Positions 1-5,822 of a stretch of 20,346 nt of DNA are shown here, in pieces. A program made the translations under genes and the position numbers. The stretch comes from a virus, in IMG/VR virus record IMGVR_UViG_3300044638_000314, positions 1 to 20,346 of that record, one strand, 5' to 3'. The number at the start of each line of letters is the position of its first letter. Position 1 is the stretch's first letter. Under the pieces are notes generated by a model. That model was not told where the DNA came from, made no database searches, and saw nothing but the letters and a program-made list of their open reading frames with translations.

Positions 1-2
1 CA

Positions 3-506
3 GGAGGATTTCCCTGCCAAGACCTCAGTGTCGCTGGCAAGAGGGCTGGTCTTGCTGGCGAAAGAAGCGGGCTATTCTGGGAAATTGCAAGACTTGTGGA
101 AGAAACGCAAACAGAATACTTCATCATCGAAAACGTACCTGGTCTCCTTACCAGTAACAAAGGAAGAGATTTTGGAGTCGTCGTCGGAACGATGGCCGAC
201 ATCGGGTATTCTCTTGCGTGGCGGGTGCTTGATGCTCAGTACTTCGGAGTACCCCAGAGAAGGCGCCGTGTCTTCATCGTTGGCCGACGTGCTAGTGACT
301 CATCAAGTCCTGCCGAAATACTATTTAAGTCCGACGGCCTGCGAAGGGATCCTTCGACGAGCCAACCGAAGGGGCAAGACTCTGCCCCCAGTACTGCAAG
401 AAGCTTTGGTCAGACAGGCTTTGCCAAATACTCCGAAGGAGTAACTACTCTTACCGCTACTACATATAAGAGGCCGGAAGACAATGTTGTGGTACACCAA
501 GGGTAG
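3..506 (+). CDS. C5-cytosine DNA methyltransferase, N-terminal/catalytic part (5'-truncated, frameshifted)
   Basis: Transfers a methyl group from S-adenosylmethionine to C5 of cytosine in DNA; in a phage this usually protects against host restriction or mimics host methylation. The frame is open from the left edge, so the true start lies outside the window. The catalytic PCQ motif IV is at 12-20, followed by a segment matching the family (DLSVAGKRAGLAGERSGLFW). ENVPG (motif VI) is at 129-143 and QRRRR (motif VIII) at 255-269. The SAM-binding motif I should lie upstream. The frame closes at TAG 504-506 inside the target-recognition region, while motifs IX and X are in the next frame (484-1032), so this is half of one gene. 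An ATG at 96 lies after the catalytic Cys and cannot be the real start. Family assignment is firm; activity is doubtful because of the frame break. Confidence 0.85.
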   Translation, partial: GGFPCQDLSVAGKRAGLAGERSGLFWEIARLVEETQTEYFIIENVPGLLTSNKGRDFGVVVGTMADIGYSLAWRVLDAQYFGVPQRRRRVFIVGRRASDSSSPAEILFKSDGLRRDPSTSQPKGQDSAPSTARSFGQTGFAKYSEGVTTLTATTYKRPEDNVVVHQG

Positions 507-1032
507 GCGGGCGCAGACTAATGAGGACTACGAGACTTGGGTGGAAGGTGGCGTTATGCCTACGCTAAACGCTTTCGATAATGGTGATGTGAGAACTACC
601 GTACTGGTATTTACTTCTTCATCTTTTGCACAATACAGAGAAGGAGTTGGTACTTTGCGGGCTAATGGAGGCGATCTTGGGGGAGGATCAGAAAGTTTCG
701 TAGTTGCTATTCCTATCCACGATAAGGCAACGCGCTTTGCAGGCAAGCGACAAATGCACGACGGCACTTACAAAATGGACGGTGCTGGTAACGGATTAGG
801 TATAGGTAAAGAAGGAGATCCGATGAACACCTTAACTGGTGGAGATCGCCACGCAGTATTCGAGAGTTCTACTGTACGCCGACTAACACCAGTCGAGTGT
901 GAAAGGTTACAAGGTTTTCCTGATGACTGGACAGCTGGACAACCAGACTCGACTCGTTACAAACAAATGGGCAACGCAGTTGCTGTGCCTGTCGTAGAAT
1001 GGATCATACAAGGTATCTGTGATACGATCTAA
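484..1032 (+). CDS. C5-cytosine DNA methyltransferase, C-terminal part (target recognition, motifs IX-X)
   Basis: This is the continuation of the methyltransferase in the +1 frame. Motif IX (RRLTPVECERLQGFPDDW) is encoded from 877 and motif X (RYKQMGNAVAVPVVEWI) from 955. The 5' part holds target-recognition repeats of the type FAxYxEGVxTLxAxxG..VV, which also occur just before the frame break (FAKYSEGVTTLTA), so the domain straddles the shift. The ATG at 484 has no Shine-Dalgarno sequence, and its first codons overlap the upstream frame, so it is probably not a start. Coding sense in this frame appears to begin around 504-507, where skipping one T after GGG gives HQG-RRAQTNEDYE. Either a one-base insertion (real or from assembly) or +1 recoding would join the halves. 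Confidence 0.8.
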   Translation: MLWYTKGRRAQTNEDYETWVEGGVMPTLNAFDNGDVRTTVLVFTSSSFAQYREGVGTLRANGGDLGGGSESFVVAIPIHDKATRFAGKRQMHDGTYKMDGAGNGLGIGKEGDPMNTLTGGDRHAVFESSTVRRLTPVECERLQGFPDDWTAGQPDSTRYKQMGNAVAVPVVEWIIQGICDTI

Positions 1033-1037
1033 ACCTT

Positions 1038-1066
1038 GCGGTTAGGAACGCCTTCCACCTAGCCGC
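1038..1066. other. hairpin between convergent genes
   Basis: An inverted repeat, GCGGTTAGG (1038-1046) against CCTAGCCGC (1058-1066), forms nine pairs including one G-T wobble, with an 11-base loop. It lies just after the methyltransferase stop. It has no good T-tract, so it is more likely an mRNA 3' end stabiliser or part of a tandem terminator than a terminator alone. Confidence 0.45.
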
Positions 1067-1070
1067 TTCT

Positions 1071-1108
1071 AGTAGCCTCACCGTTAACCTCTTTCCGGTG
1101 GGGCTACT
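1071..1108 (+). terminator. intrinsic terminator-like hairpin, possibly bidirectional
   Basis: AGTAGCCTCACCG (1071-1083) pairs with CGGTGGGGCTACT (1096-1108): 13 pairs with one G-T wobble and a 12-base loop. On the plus strand it runs into TTTAATT, as expected for ending the methyltransferase transcript. On the minus strand it directly follows the stop codon of the FmdB-type gene, so it may serve both convergent transcripts, although no T-run follows in that direction. Confidence 0.6.
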
Positions 1109-1279
1109 TTAATTATCAGTGCTATAAAAGCCCTTACCCTTGAAGGTTATAGCGGGAGAAGACCAGCAGCGAGACATCATCTGATGGCAGTCAGTACACA
1201 TAGGCTCTTCAATGGCAGCGTGAATAGACTGCTCGATATCTCTGGTGCTACCGCACTCGCACTTGAAAGAATAGATCAT
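1109..1279 (-). CDS. FmdB-type zinc-ribbon protein
   Basis: This 56-residue protein belongs to the FmdB/CxxC zinc-ribbon type. The sequence shows two Cys pairs that can hold zinc: C7-x-C9 near the start (FKCECG) and C28-x2-C31 (MCTDC). They are followed by the family's usual C-terminal signature, a Ser-Pro-Ala then FKGKGFYSTDN. Its biochemical role is unknown across the family, and its small size suggests a regulatory or binding role. The ATG overlaps the upstream gene's stop as ATGA (1276-1279), which implies translational coupling. It is the last gene of the minus-strand early operon, and its TAA abuts the 1071-1108 hairpin. Family call is good; function unknown. Confidence 0.8.
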   Translation of the reverse strand: MIYSFKCECGSTRDIEQSIHAAIEEPMCTDCHQMMSRCWSSPAITFKGKGFYSTDN

Positions 1280-1659
1280 AGCTTTACCGCCTCGTTTATA
1301 TCTAAGTAACCTACTAACTTGTAAACCTTATCTTTGTTCTCGAACTCGGTAGACACCGGCATCACTTGTGTATACCAATTAGGTTCTGGTATATCCATAA
1401 GGTCAAAGGAATAGATACCAAGTGGAGTAGAGTTGATGTAGAAGGGGATAAGATCTCGCTCTGCTGCTTGGGTAATCAACTTGCGGTACTTAATCTCTTC
1501 GATAAGCAGGGTTTCATAGTGGGTCTGCCTGCATTTAAGTTCGATGTAGTGTGCAGCTTTGGCGCTGGTGCAATCGTAAGAGTCATAGATACCGGGTGAC
1601 TTAACTAAGTCTGGGTAAAGGCTCTGTTGTAGGTAGTTAAATAACTCTTCTTCTTTCAT
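1276..1659 (-). CDS. putative PD-(D/E)XK nuclease-like protein
   Basis: This 127-residue protein is not confidently assigned. A segment around residues 24-60 resembles a minimal PD-(D/E)XK nuclease core: acidic residues at D26 and D29, then a strand ending E40-L-K42 (YIELKCR), then a helix rich in Glu and Lys (IEEIKYRKL). That would make it a small endonuclease of resolvase or restriction type acting on DNA during replication or host takeover. The C-terminal half (Tyr/Pro rich) shows no motif I recognise. It starts at an ATG that overlaps the sigma-like gene's stop (ATGA) and is followed by the FmdB-type gene in the same way. The nuclease fold is inference from one motif and could be coincidental. 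Confidence 0.55.
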   Translation of the reverse strand: MKEEELFNYLQQSLYPDLVKSPGIYDSYDCTSAKAAHYIELKCRQTHYETLLIEEIKYRKLITQAAERDLIPFYINSTPLGIYSFDLMDIPEPNWYTQVMPVSTEFENKDKVYKLVGYLDINEAVKL

Positions 1660-2318
1660 CTATACGGTGTCTCTCCGCCTAGTTTATCCTGCAACCTACG
1701 AAGGGAGTTGGTGCATCTGCGATCAGCAGTAGAGACAGCGCACTCCAAGAACGCTGCTATCTGTTGCAGCGTAGCGTTATCGTGATGACGCATACGCAGT
1801 GCAATCTGATCCTTCTGATCTAATTCAAGGAAGGCTTTCTTAATATCTATAAGGCTAGCAAGCAGGTTGCCACCTTCTGCTGGAGATGATGAGCCGCGTG
1901 GCTGACCATCTCTAATCATCTCTTGTGCTTGTTCTAGTACTGTTCCGTCTATGACGGAGGCAATAACGAAGGGCAGTAGCTGACCGAGCATAAGCGTTTC
2001 ATAGTATGCCTCGTCCATTAACTGATAGCCGGACTTGTTAGCCTTCTCCTTGCGAACATAGCGTTCTGCTGCTCGCCTCATCTGATAAGCAATACGCTTC
2101 TCGTTATGCTCTAACTGCTTAGGATCTTCGACGCTCATCTGCTCGGTGATGTAATCGTTGCGGGTAATAGCCCAAGCGATACACTCCTGAGCGATGTCAT
2201 CTTTCTCCACCCAATGCTTATAGCGCCGGTGAATTGCATAAGCAACTGACGGCGCTAAGTCATAGACAACAGGGTGAAGTTCAGTCACAGTCTCGCACTT
2301 CGACTTCAGGCCAGACAT
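1656..2318 (-). CDS. RNA polymerase sigma-70-like (ECF-type) factor
   Basis: Likely directs host RNA polymerase to phage promoters. The protein of about 220 residues has a region-2-like helix pair near residues 20-55 (YAIHRRYKHWVEKDDIAQEC, with the DDIAQE core typical of sigma region 2). A Lys/Arg-rich middle follows, then a region-4-like helix-turn-helix at about 160-212 (DQIALRMRHHDNATLQQIAA followed by a second helix ending RRLQDKL). The linker 137-150 is Gly/Ser rich. The upstream gene overlaps by 38 bases if ATG 2318 is used. An internal GTG at 2288 (MTELHPVVY) would reduce this to 8 bases and is an equally good start. It lies late in the early operon, fitting a switch towards middle or late transcription. 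Family call is good; promoter targets unknown. Confidence 0.75.
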   Translation of the reverse strand: MSGLKSKCETVTELHPVVYDLAPSVAYAIHRRYKHWVEKDDIAQECIAWAITRNDYITEQMSVEDPKQLEHNEKRIAYQMRRAAERYVRKEKANKSGYQLMDEAYYETLMLGQLLPFVIASVIDGTVLEQAQEMIRDGQPRGSSSPAEGGNLLASLIDIKKAFLELDQKDQIALRMRHHDNATLQQIAAFLECAVSTADRRCTNSLRRLQDKLGGETPYR

Positions 2319-2682
2319 TATCTAGAACCATCATCGCAATAGCAGAGTAGTTGAGTAGATCAAGGTAAGAGTCACGCAAGGACTCGTTGCTAGGCTTTAC
2401 GCCTGAGTCAAGCAGGTTATTGATACGAGCTATCTTATCCCACATACGTACACGCAAACCATTAAGTGGTCCACCTGGTGAGTGAGCAATATTCTTTGGG
2501 CCGTAGTCGTGGTGCTTACGAATGAGTAGGTTGCCTGCTGAATCCATAATGCGCCAGACATCTGCAACAAAGGCTTCATCTACCTTGTCGGTGTAGGGCG
2601 CAAGAGAATTGTCTCTGCTTCCGTATTTATCTCTAGGATCTGAAAGCCCATATGCTGCAAAGTCTGTACCATCTGTTGCCAT
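2281..2682 (-). CDS. DUF1599 / nucleotide-modification-associated (MazG-like) protein
   Basis: This 133-residue protein carries the conserved block of the DUF1599 family (also named nucleotide modification associated domain 1). The block has a helix ending in KHHDYGPKNI (about residues 56-65), then LRVRMWDKIARINNLL (76-91) and a closing helix RDSYLDLLNYSAIAM (103-117). The Glu/Asp-rich all-helical pattern is related to MazG-type nucleotide pyrophosphohydrolases. The protein may therefore process nucleotides, or work with DNA modification, during phage replication. The first 33 residues look like a poorly conserved tail, so the start is uncertain. Only a weak AAGAAGA precedes the ATG, and the region overlaps a possible small gene in another frame (2580-2696). 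Confidence 0.75.
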   Translation of the reverse strand: MATDGTDFAAYGLSDPRDKYGSRDNSLAPYTDKVDEAFVADVWRIMDSAGNLLIRKHHDYGPKNIAHSPGGPLNGLRVRMWDKIARINNLLDSGVKPSNESLRDSYLDLLNYSAIAMMVLDNVWPEVEVRDCD

Positions 2683-2696
2683 TCTTCTTTACTCAT
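2580..2696 (-). CDS. possible overlapping 38-residue protein
   Basis: An ATG at 2696 overlaps the primase stop as ATGA, the junction style used throughout this operon. It opens a 38-codon frame (MSKEEWQQMVQTLQHMGF..., ending LRPTPTR). The product would be an amphipathic helix followed by a short strand. It overlaps the first 103 bases of the DUF1599-like gene in a different frame, so either that gene starts later than 2682 or the two truly overlap. No homologue is recognised. It is kept because of the coupled start and protein-like composition. Confidence 0.35.
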   Translation of the reverse strand: MSKEEWQQMVQTLQHMGFQILEINTEAETILLRPTPTR

Positions 2697-3343
2697 CCTT
2701 TCAGTTCGCCTATTAGCAGAGTCTTGGTGGCGTCTGCCCCGTATGCTAAGTAGTAATCGTTTATATCCATACCCGCAGGTAGTGTAACAATTTGTGAGTT
2801 AACTATCTCGTTAGCGACACGCTTAGAGAAGTCAGCACCAGGGTTAGATCCATCTTCTTTTATATCGTTATCGCCTACAACGTAGACCGTCTCATAACCT
2901 GTAAATAACTTAGGAAAGTGTGGCTTCCAAGACTGAACGCCCGGTACTCCAACTGCTGGAATACCCACCATTCCGCTAGTAATCACAGCATCTAACTCAC
3001 CTTCGCATACAACTATGTATGGCGATAGCGGCAAGACATCTGCCACGTTGTACAGGTGTGCCTTCTGCCCAGTAGGTGAGCCATACTTAGGCTTGCCATC
3101 GTCAATGCGACGGAATTTGAAGCCAACGCAACCGCCATTAGCGGTGATGTAAGGGATAGAGATCCACCCTTCATACATCTCGTGACCATTGATCGGCTCT
3201 GTCACTGTGCCAAGTTGGAACTTAGCTGCTACAAGTTCAGATATTCCACGTTCGTTTAGAGCGACTAGAACTTCCGGACTTACCTCTTGAGCGTATCGCT
3301 GCGCCGCTTCCAGTAGCAATTTCGACTGCGCGTTTGAGGCCAT
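2693..3343 (-). CDS. DnaG-type primase, TOPRIM (catalytic) part
   Basis: Makes RNA primers for replication. This 216-residue protein has the DnaG core: a first half matching the primase N-terminal fold (LLLEAAQRYAQ, then NERGIS, and PKYGSP-TGQKAHLYN near 85-99). The TOPRIM motifs follow: VVCEGELDA with E114 and D118, and VYVVGDND with D158 and D160, which bind the catalytic metals. The zinc-binding domain is encoded separately just upstream (3237-3614) in another frame, with a 107-base overlap. ATG 3343 has GGAG seven bases upstream, so independent initiation is plausible. No helicase-binding C-terminal domain follows. The helicase is a separate gene in the same operon. Confidence 0.85.
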   Translation of the reverse strand: MASNAQSKLLLEAAQRYAQEVSPEVLVALNERGISELVAAKFQLGTVTEPINGHEMYEGWISIPYITANGGCVGFKFRRIDDGKPKYGSPTGQKAHLYNVADVLPLSPYIVVCEGELDAVITSGMVGIPAVGVPGVQSWKPHFPKLFTGYETVYVVGDNDIKEDGSNPGADFSKRVANEIVNSQIVTLPAGMDINDYYLAYGADATKTLLIGELKG

Positions 3344-3614
3344 CCTTAAACTCCAAGTTCTCTATGATGCAGACAATGCTGACTGCGTTACCACCTCTGC
3401 CGCAGGTATGGCAGAAGTACAAATTGTTGTAAGTATTTATTACAGCAGACCTGCGGGTGTCACTATGCAAGCAACACTTAACTGATACATCCTGACCTTC
3501 TCTGACTTCACCGCCAAAGAAAGAAACGATTGGACCTATGGGGATTGCGTTTGCATCAACGGAGTTCTTACTCCCTCGACCTTTACCCAACCTTGTCCAG
3601 TCTTGTGCTGGCAT
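3237..3614 (-). CDS. DnaG-type primase, CHC2 zinc-finger part
   Basis: This is the zinc-binding N-terminal module of a DnaG-like primase, which recognises template DNA. Numbered from ATG 3614, it shows the CHC2 pattern C48-L-H50 and C68-H-T-C71 (YFCHTCGRGG), followed by a helix (EFKDGLKRAVEIATG). It ends in a Ser/Arg/Lys-rich tail that overlaps the next gene. ATG 3614 is preferred over an upstream GTG at 3629 because GAGGGG lies seven bases before it. The TOPRIM part follows in the +1 frame, so primase is made either as two polypeptides or by frameshifting. The 5' end overlaps the small zinc protein at 3536-3709. Confidence 0.8.
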   Translation of the reverse strand: MPAQDWTRLGKGRGSKNSVDANAIPIGPIVSFFGGEVREGQDVSVKCCLHSDTRRSAVINTYNNLYFCHTCGRGGNAVSIVCIIENLEFKDGLKRAVEIATGSGAAIRSRGKSGSSSRSKRTWNI

Positions 3615-3709
3615 ACACACCCCTCGCACTTCTCGTGCCAGTGTGCTGCACGCTTTATATGGTTAGCCTTGTTTTCTTCGCCGGCTTTAAGACAGTTTGA
3701 ACAGATCAC
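3536..3709 (-). CDS. small Cys/His zinc-binding protein
   Basis: A 57-residue frame begins with GTG overlapping the previous stop (GTGA). The protein carries C3-x2-C6 near its start, then a His-rich stretch (NHIKRAAHWHEKC), and C28-x2-C31-x-C33 followed by QHKTG. Regular Cys/His spacing indicates one or two structural zinc sites. It overlaps the 5' end of the primase zinc-finger gene by 79 bases in another frame, yet retains clear protein-like composition. Small proteins of this type recur in actinophage genomes as far as I recall. The role is unknown; its position beside primase suggests a replication or regulatory accessory. Confidence 0.6.
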   Translation of the reverse strand: MICSNCLKAGEENKANHIKRAAHWHEKCEGCVCQHKTGQGWVKVEGVRTPLMQTQSP

Positions 3710-3804
3710 GCTTGATCTTCTTCCTCATCTGGTGCAAGTTCTACTACTTCTTCATCGGTGCTTAGTATCTCTGATGTGGTGATTTCACCTTCTGGTACTG
3801 GCAT
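3706..3804 (-). CDS. small acidic protein
   Basis: A 32-residue frame starts at an ATG sharing its A with the resolvase-like gene's TAA (TAATG), and GGAGAAAC stands upstream at good spacing. The product is strongly acidic (ends EVVELAPDEEEDQA) and has no Cys or membrane segment. Its stop overlaps the next gene's GTG. Such short acidic peptides can bind basic DNA-binding proteins or mimic DNA, but no function can be assigned. Coupled junctions on both sides support that it is translated. Confidence 0.55.
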   Translation of the reverse strand: MPVPEGEITTSEILSTDEEVVELAPDEEEDQA

Positions 3805-4154
3805 TACTGTTTCTCCTTTAACCACTGTGTTAGATCTTGGATTACCCACGCTTGTTCTATGGGAGCGTTGCGACGCTTAACTATGACATAAGACAGTGGA
3901 ACTTCCCCAAGATCCCTAGCCTTAGCATAGTTAAACGCCTCAACTTGTGCTTCTTTCCAGAACTGAGGCAGGGTGAGCGTCTGCCGGTTCTTTAATTCAA
4001 GGATGTAAGTTTCCCCTGCGATAACAGTAACGATGTCGCCCTCATCCTTTGCCCCAGCTTTAGTCAGACGCTCTGCTATGGCACCCATTTTACGGAGCCA
4101 CCTCATTACATCTGTCTCAAACTGAGAACCCTTAGTCTTGTTGTACTGACTCAT
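3804..4154 (-). CDS. Holliday-junction-resolvase-like PD-(D/E)XK endonuclease
   Basis: Probably cleaves branched DNA (Holliday junctions) formed in replication and recombination. The 116-residue protein shows the Hjc-like arrangement: KGSQFETDVMRWL with E13 in the first helix, AGAKDEGDI with D40, and YILELKNRQ with E53 and K55. A helix with a conserved Gln/Glu follows (FWKEAQVEAF). Length matches small archaeal-type or phage resolvases. The ATG lies inside the 3' end of the 55-residue gene upstream (overlap 23 bases). It sits with helicase and primase in the replication block. The exact substrate is inferred. Confidence 0.75.
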   Translation of the reverse strand: MSQYNKTKGSQFETDVMRWLRKMGAIAERLTKAGAKDEGDIVTVIAGETYILELKNRQTLTLPQFWKEAQVEAFNYAKARDLGEVPLSYVIVKRRNAPIEQAWVIQDLTQWLKEKQ

Positions 4155-4299
4155 CTACCAGTACAACCTTGTTGGTTTTGTAAACCATCTGTCCTTCTTC
4201 ATCTTTGACTATCTCTACGATGCCAGACTGGATCATCGCGTTGAAGAAGTTAGCCAAGTCAACTTTAAGTATTGCTACTTCTCTTTCAACATCACTCAT
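4132..4299 (-). CDS. small conserved-looking protein, unknown function
   Basis: A 55-residue frame fills the gap between the helicase and the resolvase-like gene. The ATG at 4299 has AGGGA six bases upstream. The protein is mainly helical and acidic (begins MSDVEREVAILKVDLANFF), with a short beta-like segment (GQMVYKTNKVVLVDE). The 3' end overlaps the resolvase start. I recognise no family. Codon pattern, SD and snug fit in the operon support it as real. Confidence 0.65.
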   Translation of the reverse strand: MSDVEREVAILKVDLANFFNAMIQSGIVEIVKDEEGQMVYKTNKVVLVDESVQQD

Positions 4300-4311
4300 T
4301 TAATTCCCTAT

Positions 4312-5166
4312 CTATTGTTGGACTACATAGTTGCCTTGGTATCCAGCTATTACATCATTTCTTAGCATAACACCCCAAGCATTTTTATCAGATATCTGAC
4401 AGGCTGCATAGTTTACGAACAACGTTGCATAGTCCTTGCCATCTGCAAAGTGTGGGCCGAAACGGTTCTTCACAGCAGCGACCTTTAGTTCACCGTTCGA
4501 TGGGTCATAGCCAAGCGTTAAGATTAACGCCGGCAACTGACTCACCTTTCCGTGAATAGCACGTCTGGCAGGTGGTGTAGATGGTGATCCATACTCACTC
4601 TGCTCAGATACGTGGTGCAGTACCAGTACACAGGCTTCGGTCTTACGTGCCATATCGTGGAGTTCCATCATTATCGCACGTAAGCCAGCCCATTCATTGT
4701 CAGTCTCTGCTGCCACGTTCATTAAGTTATCTATAACTATTAGTTCGGGAGCCTCGCCATATAACTCCATATATGCTCTGATCTCTAACTCGATATCGTC
4801 TAGTGATGGTGACGAATCAAAGACCCATTTGATATGGCTTAGTTTGTCAAAGTGTTTATCGTAGTAGTGCTTATCCTTAGATAAGTTTGCTTCTACTGAT
4901 ACCTGTGAATGACCAGATGCAGCAGATGCTGCTCTCATCATTACAGTTGTGGTGTCTGTATCTGCCGAGAAGAAAAGCGTTGACACATTTGCTTTCATCG
5001 CATAGATAAGAGCAAACATAGACTTACCAGCGTTAGGTGCAGCAGCTACCATACAGACTTGTCCTCGACGGAACTTAATCTGCTTTGCTGACAGCGCCTG
5101 CCACACGTCCGGAAGAGGTGTTGCTTTGGTAAGCACCCCACTCCAGGCACGTGATAAGTCAAGCAA
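4312..5166 (-). CDS. DnaB/RecA-fold replicative helicase-like ATPase
   Basis: Likely unwinds DNA at the phage replication fork. The 284-residue protein is a single RecA-fold ATPase domain. It has Walker A APNAGKS (residues 43-49), a strand LFFSADTD (64-71) typical of the DnaB family, Walker B ELIVIDNL (141-148) with D146, and a sensor-like LVLHHVSE (181-188). A late Arg in KNRFG may act as arginine finger. It lacks a DnaB N-terminal domain, as do many phage helicases of this size. RepA/SAK4-like recombination ATPases are an alternative. The start overlaps WhiB by 8 bases. Primase and resolvase genes lie downstream. Confidence 0.8.
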   Translation of the reverse strand: MLDLSRAWSGVLTKATPLPDVWQALSAKQIKFRRGQVCMVAAAPNAGKSMFALIYAMKANVSTLFFSADTDTTTVMMRAASAASGHSQVSVEANLSKDKHYYDKHFDKLSHIKWVFDSSPSLDDIELEIRAYMELYGEAPELIVIDNLMNVAAETDNEWAGLRAIMMELHDMARKTEACVLVLHHVSEQSEYGSPSTPPARRAIHGKVSQLPALILTLGYDPSNGELKVAAVKNRFGPHFADGKDYATLFVNYAACQISDKNAWGVMLRNDVIAGYQGNYVVQQ

Positions 5167-5425
5167 CGTCTTCCCCTCTCAACGTAATGTTTCTTTGTTG
5201 ACGGATTAACCGTCTCTGTCTTTCAGTTATCCCGCCCCAAATTCCAAAGCGTTCCTTCTGAACTCCCCATTCTGCACATTCGGTACGGTGAGGACAACCT
5301 TTGCATATGGAAATAGCCATAAGCATTTCAGTTGAGTTGCTAGTTCCATCGTGTTTCTCAGGGAACCAGAAATCTCCACCTACTGTCGCGCAAGCAGGGT
5401 TCTCATAGAACCTTGGCTCGCGCAT
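5159..5425 (-). CDS. whiB: WhiB-family transcriptional regulator
   Basis: WhiB-like proteins carry a [4Fe-4S] cluster and bind region 4 of the host's main sigma factor to change promoter choice. This 88-residue copy has the four cluster ligands C12, C41, C44 and C50 (C-x28-C-x2-C-x5-C), then FGIWGG at 60-65, then a basic tail (TERQRRLIRQQR) for DNA contact. The leading ENPAC and a DxWFP segment also fit the family. It starts three bases after the upstream stop with no clear Shine-Dalgarno sequence and overlaps the helicase gene by 8 bases. The family is limited to Actinobacteria and their phages, so this gene gives the best evidence for host group. Phage WhiB (e.g. mycobacteriophage TM4) can block host WhiB2 and superinfection. 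Confidence 0.93.
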   Translation of the reverse strand: MREPRFYENPACATVGGDFWFPEKHDGTSNSTEMLMAISICKGCPHRTECAEWGVQKERFGIWGGITERQRRLIRQQRNITLRGEDVA

Positions 5426-5428
5426 AGA

Positions 5429-5821
5429 TTATCGGATCCAGATGGTCTCGCACTTGTCTGTTGCACCCTTTGGTGCAGCACACATATAGCCCTTCCAAGG
5501 ACCCTTTGCTGATGTACCTGAACGGAAGGCCATCTGTCCGTGACGGCAGACTTGTGAACCTTCTGGTGCAGGAGCAGCAACTGGTGTTGCATTAAATGAT
5601 GCAGCAACTGCTGCAATGGTCGGTGCTGGTGCTGCTACAGGTGCTGGTGCTACTGCGCCACCTGATAGATCGTGACCGGTGGTGCGGATGTTAAGTGCGT
5701 TCATTGCAAGATCTGCAAGACCTGACTCAAGTTCTGTTACTGATGATGCGTATAGGTTAATCAATGTTCCGTCAGCTAACTTGTAGTTAATCTGGAACTT
5801 AGTTGATTCTGGTGCAGCCAT
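5429..5821 (-). CDS. zinc-ribbon protein with Ala/Pro linker, possibly DNA-binding
   Basis: This protein of about 130 residues has three parts: an N-terminal beta-rich domain (FQINYKLADGTLINLYA), a low-complexity Ala/Pro/Val linker of about 30 residues, and a C-terminal zinc-binding ribbon. The ribbon holds CRHG, then GYMC, then KCETIW (three Cys plus His). Similar C-terminal ribbons occur in actinophage proteins located among replication genes, often suspected to bind nucleic acid. ATG 5821 is chosen over a GTG at 5836 because GGAGGAAA sits five bases before it. It starts just after the nuclease stop (TAATATG). Function is not established. Confidence 0.65.
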   Translation of the reverse strand: MAAPESTKFQINYKLADGTLINLYASSVTELESGLADLAMNALNIRTTGHDLSGGAVAPAPVAAPAPTIAAVAASFNATPVAAPAPEGSQVCRHGQMAFRSGTSAKGPWKGYMCAAPKGATDKCETIWIR

Positions 5822-5822
5822 A

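Noticed and set aside
28-444. Open frame on the plus strand at the left edge with a GTG start
   Set aside because: It lies out of frame with the methyltransferase motifs PCQ, ENVPG and QRRRR, which are in the overlapping frame, and its product is not protein-like for any family I know.
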